Assembly (NCBI GenBank): GCA_025937075.1
Contig: JAICSD010000047.1
Location: 1-15,361 of the forward strand
Source: Vicinamibacteria bacterium
GTDB taxonomy: Bacteria; Acidobacteriota; Vicinamibacteria; Vicinamibacterales; 2-12-FULL-66-21
Reading direction: 5' to 3'
Length of the DNA stretch: 15,361 nt
In this document: positions 14,163 through 15,361 of the stretch, piece after piece
Position numbering within the stretch: position 1 is the stretch's first letter
Layout: each line of letters starts with the position of its first letter
Made by a program: the position numbers and the translations under genes
The notes under the pieces: generated by a model
Databases searched by the model: none
What the model was told of the DNA's origin: nothing
What the model saw: the letters and a program-made list of their open reading frames with translations, nothing else

Positions 14163-14279
14163 ATGATGTTGGTTCGCCTTCAGCGCGCGCTCTGTATCGT
14201 TGTAATCGCCATCGTCGTGCTGGCGACGCTGTACGCGTTGTGGATCGGCGTCAGCAACTTCTCGCGCATTCGCGTCTGA
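14163..14279 (+). CDS. Small single-pass membrane peptide (38 aa)
   Basis: The frame reads MMLVRLQRAL, then a strongly hydrophobic stretch CIVVIAIVVLATLYALWIGV (11-30), and ends SNFSRIRV with stop TGA at 14277-14279. A perfect AAGGAGG (14156-14162) lies immediately before the first ATG and 3 nt before the second (14166), so initiation is more likely at 14166 or the TTG at 14169 than at 14163. Positive residues before and after the helix suggest a single-pass inner-membrane peptide. I do not recognise a family. Its place just upstream of the NorC-like start suggests it belonged to the same nitric-oxide-reductase region. Confidence 0.55.
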   Translation: MMLVRLQRALCIVVIAIVVLATLYALWIGVSNFSRIRV

Positions 14280-14323
14280 AGCACGTTTTCCCATTGGTCC
14301 GCTTCATACATTGACGAGGGAGC

Positions 14324-14405
14324 ATGACAAGACGTGGAACGCGTGCGTTCTTCATCGCGGGGACGACGATCTTCGGCCTTGTCTTTCTCGGGCTGACGAT
14401 CGAAA
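14324..14405 (+). pseudogene. norC: NorC N-terminal fragment (nitric oxide reductase cytochrome c subunit)
   Basis: From ATG at 14324 (GAGGG just upstream) the frame reads MTRRGTRAFFIAGTTIFG then LVFLGLTIERK. This matches the N-terminal membrane anchor of NorC, where a short basic segment, a Gly-Gly-Thr/Ser and a Phe-Leu-x-Leu-Thr helix end are typical. After about residue 27 the similarity stops. The frame continues as an out-of-frame read through NorD-like sequence and ends at 14899. There is no CxxCH haem motif, so no functional cytochrome is encoded. The identification rests on about 27 residues recalled from the family and should be confirmed by search. The exact junction is not determinable by eye and is placed near 14405. 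Confidence 0.55.
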
Positions 14406-15291
14406 GGAAGATGCGGACCCCGAGGGTCTCGCGGATTCGCTCGCGGAACTGCCCGATGCGCGGGTCGTGCGCACGCCGGAACGTGCTCGCGAGGTCCTTC
14501 GAACCGGCGACGCGCCGCTCGCGGGCGAACCGATCGCGACAGCCGTGCGCGCACCGCATTCAGGGATCGCGTACCCGGAGTGGGACTACCGAATCAATCA
14601 GTATCGGCAGCCGGGCGCGATCGTGCGGGAGACGGCACCCGGGGCCGGCAGCATCGAATGGGTCGCGTCCTCGCTCCAGCGCCACGGCCGGCTCGTCCGC
14701 CGCGTTCGCACGCGGTTCGAGCGGCTCCGTACGCGGCCGGTTCGTCTCCTCCGGCAGCTCGACGGCGCCGAGATCGATCTGGCGGCCTACATCACCGCGG
14801 CAGCCGATCGACGCGCCGGCGTCACGCCTGACGGCCGCGTCTACGCCGCCCGTCGGCCGGCCCGGCGCGAGCTCTCCGTGGCATTGCTCCTGGACGTGAG
14901 CGCCTCGACGGACGCCTGGGTATCGTCGAACCGCCGCATTGTCGATGTCGCGAAGGAGGCGATGCTGATCGTCTGTGAGGCGCTCGACGCGCTCGGCGAT
15001 CGATACGGCCTGTTCGCGTTCTCAGGTGAGGGACCGCGCGACGTCTCGGTAGTGCCGGTGAAGCAGTTCGACGAAGGCAGCGGAATGCAGGCCAGGCGCC
15101 GAATCGCGGCGCTCGATTCGGATCGTTACACGCGCCTGGGCGCGCCGATCCGTCATCTCACGGCCGTGCTCGGCCGCGAGGCTGCCGCGGCCCGCCTGCT
15201 GCTGCTCCTCTCGGATGGAAAGCCAAACGACGTCGATCTCTATGAAGGGCGGTACGGCTTCGCCCGTGAGCCGGACCGCCGCTACTCGTAG
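14406..15291 (+). pseudogene. norD: NorD VWA-domain fragment, truncated at both ends
   Basis: In the frame ending at 15291 the sequence from about 14406 looks like the C-terminal half of NorD, the VWA-domain accessory protein needed to activate nitric oxide reductase. It contains AYPEWDYRINQYR, the linker RRVRTRFERLRTRPVRLLRQ, EIDLAAYITAAADRRAG, the MIDAS motif LLLDVSASTD, and LLLLLSDGKPNDVDLYEGRYG. Family NorD proteins are roughly 600 residues or more; here the first half is missing and the end stops just after YEGRYG, followed by ten unrelated residues (FAREPDRRYS). The upstream open frame begins at a TTG at 14311 inside the NorC-like region. Without the last VWA strands and the N-terminal half it is unlikely to work. 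Confidence 0.75.
15249..15279. repeat. Hairpin at the NorD / permease boundary
   Basis: GCGGTaCGGCT (15249-15259) pairs with AGCCGgACCGC (15269-15279), leaving one mismatch and a 9-nt loop. The left arm lies within the last recognisable NorD codons and the right arm lies in the unrelated tail, so the dyad spans the apparent breakpoint. There is no T-run on either side, so it is not a canonical intrinsic terminator. Confidence 0.5.
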
Positions 15292-15361
15292 CGGAGCGCC
15301 ATGATCGGGTCGATGCGGCTGGCGCGGCGAGCAGGAATGAGGCCGGCAGCGGCAGATACGA
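15282..15361 (-). CDS. C-terminus of MacB/ADOP-type ABC transporter permease (partial)
   Basis: Reading leftward from the window edge, the minus strand gives VSAAAGLIPARRASRIDP followed by IMALRYE and stop TAG at 15284-15282. The IPARRAS-RIDP-ALRYE ending is the standard C-terminus of MacB/FtsX-type permeases, including the ADOP family of acidobacterial duplicated orphan permeases. Only 26 residues are inside the window, so the subfamily is inferred. The gene converges with, and overlaps by 10 bp, the read-through tail of the NorD fragment, which shows that the tail is not genuine NorD sequence. Confidence 0.85.
   Translation of the reverse strand, partial: VSAAAGLIPARRASRIDPIMALRYE

Overview
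The window is high-GC, densely coded bacterial DNA. The most likely source is an acidobacterium, perhaps a Vicinamibacteria-like lineage. That is an inference from the gene types: LVIVD-repeat and DUF305 secreted proteins, a sigma-54 two-component system, a secreted protein with a C-terminal pattern I associate with acidobacterial hypotheticals, and the C-terminus of a MacB/ADOP-type ABC permease. No rRNA, tRNA, CRISPR array, transposase or integrase was seen.

Layout. Positions 1-50 hold the last codons of a plus-strand gene that looks like a TPR protein. A gene-poor stretch follows, with local RNA structure, a 9-codon mini-ORF and a strong plus-strand terminator (240-268). From 3902 down to 321 runs a minus-strand series: DUF305 lipoprotein, LVIVD-repeat secreted protein, P-loop deoxynucleoside-kinase-like protein, YCII/DGPF protein. 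Divergent from it, 4076-5623 carries two translationally coupled plus-strand genes for secreted proteins, one Lys/Thr/Pro-rich with a CxxC and one probable outer-membrane beta-barrel. They converge on a SAM-dependent O-methyltransferase (6630-5626).

From 9513 down to 6735 a minus-strand operon encodes a YceI lipocalin-like protein, a beta-barrel porin-like protein and a SRPBCC/START-like protein. Facing it across a 362-bp regulatory gap is a plus-strand series: small winged-helix protein, NtrC-type sigma-54 response regulator, soluble PAS histidine kinase (4-bp overlap with the regulator), single-domain receiver and tandem universal stress protein. The gap holds four similar 13-bp dyads (GGGRR-N3-KTCCS) between two divergent candidate -24/-12 promoters. 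This is the geometry expected if the NtrC-type regulator controls both the envelope operon and its own operon.

The right end appears to be a wrecked nitric-oxide-reductase locus. After a 38-aa membrane peptide comes a NorC-like N-terminal segment that runs out of frame into the C-terminal half of a NorD-like VWA protein. The VWA domain is itself cut before its end, and the window finishes in a convergent ABC-permease C-terminus. Cytochrome c, NorB and NorQ sequences are absent. A real double deletion or rearrangement and an assembly chimera both fit, and reads would decide between them.
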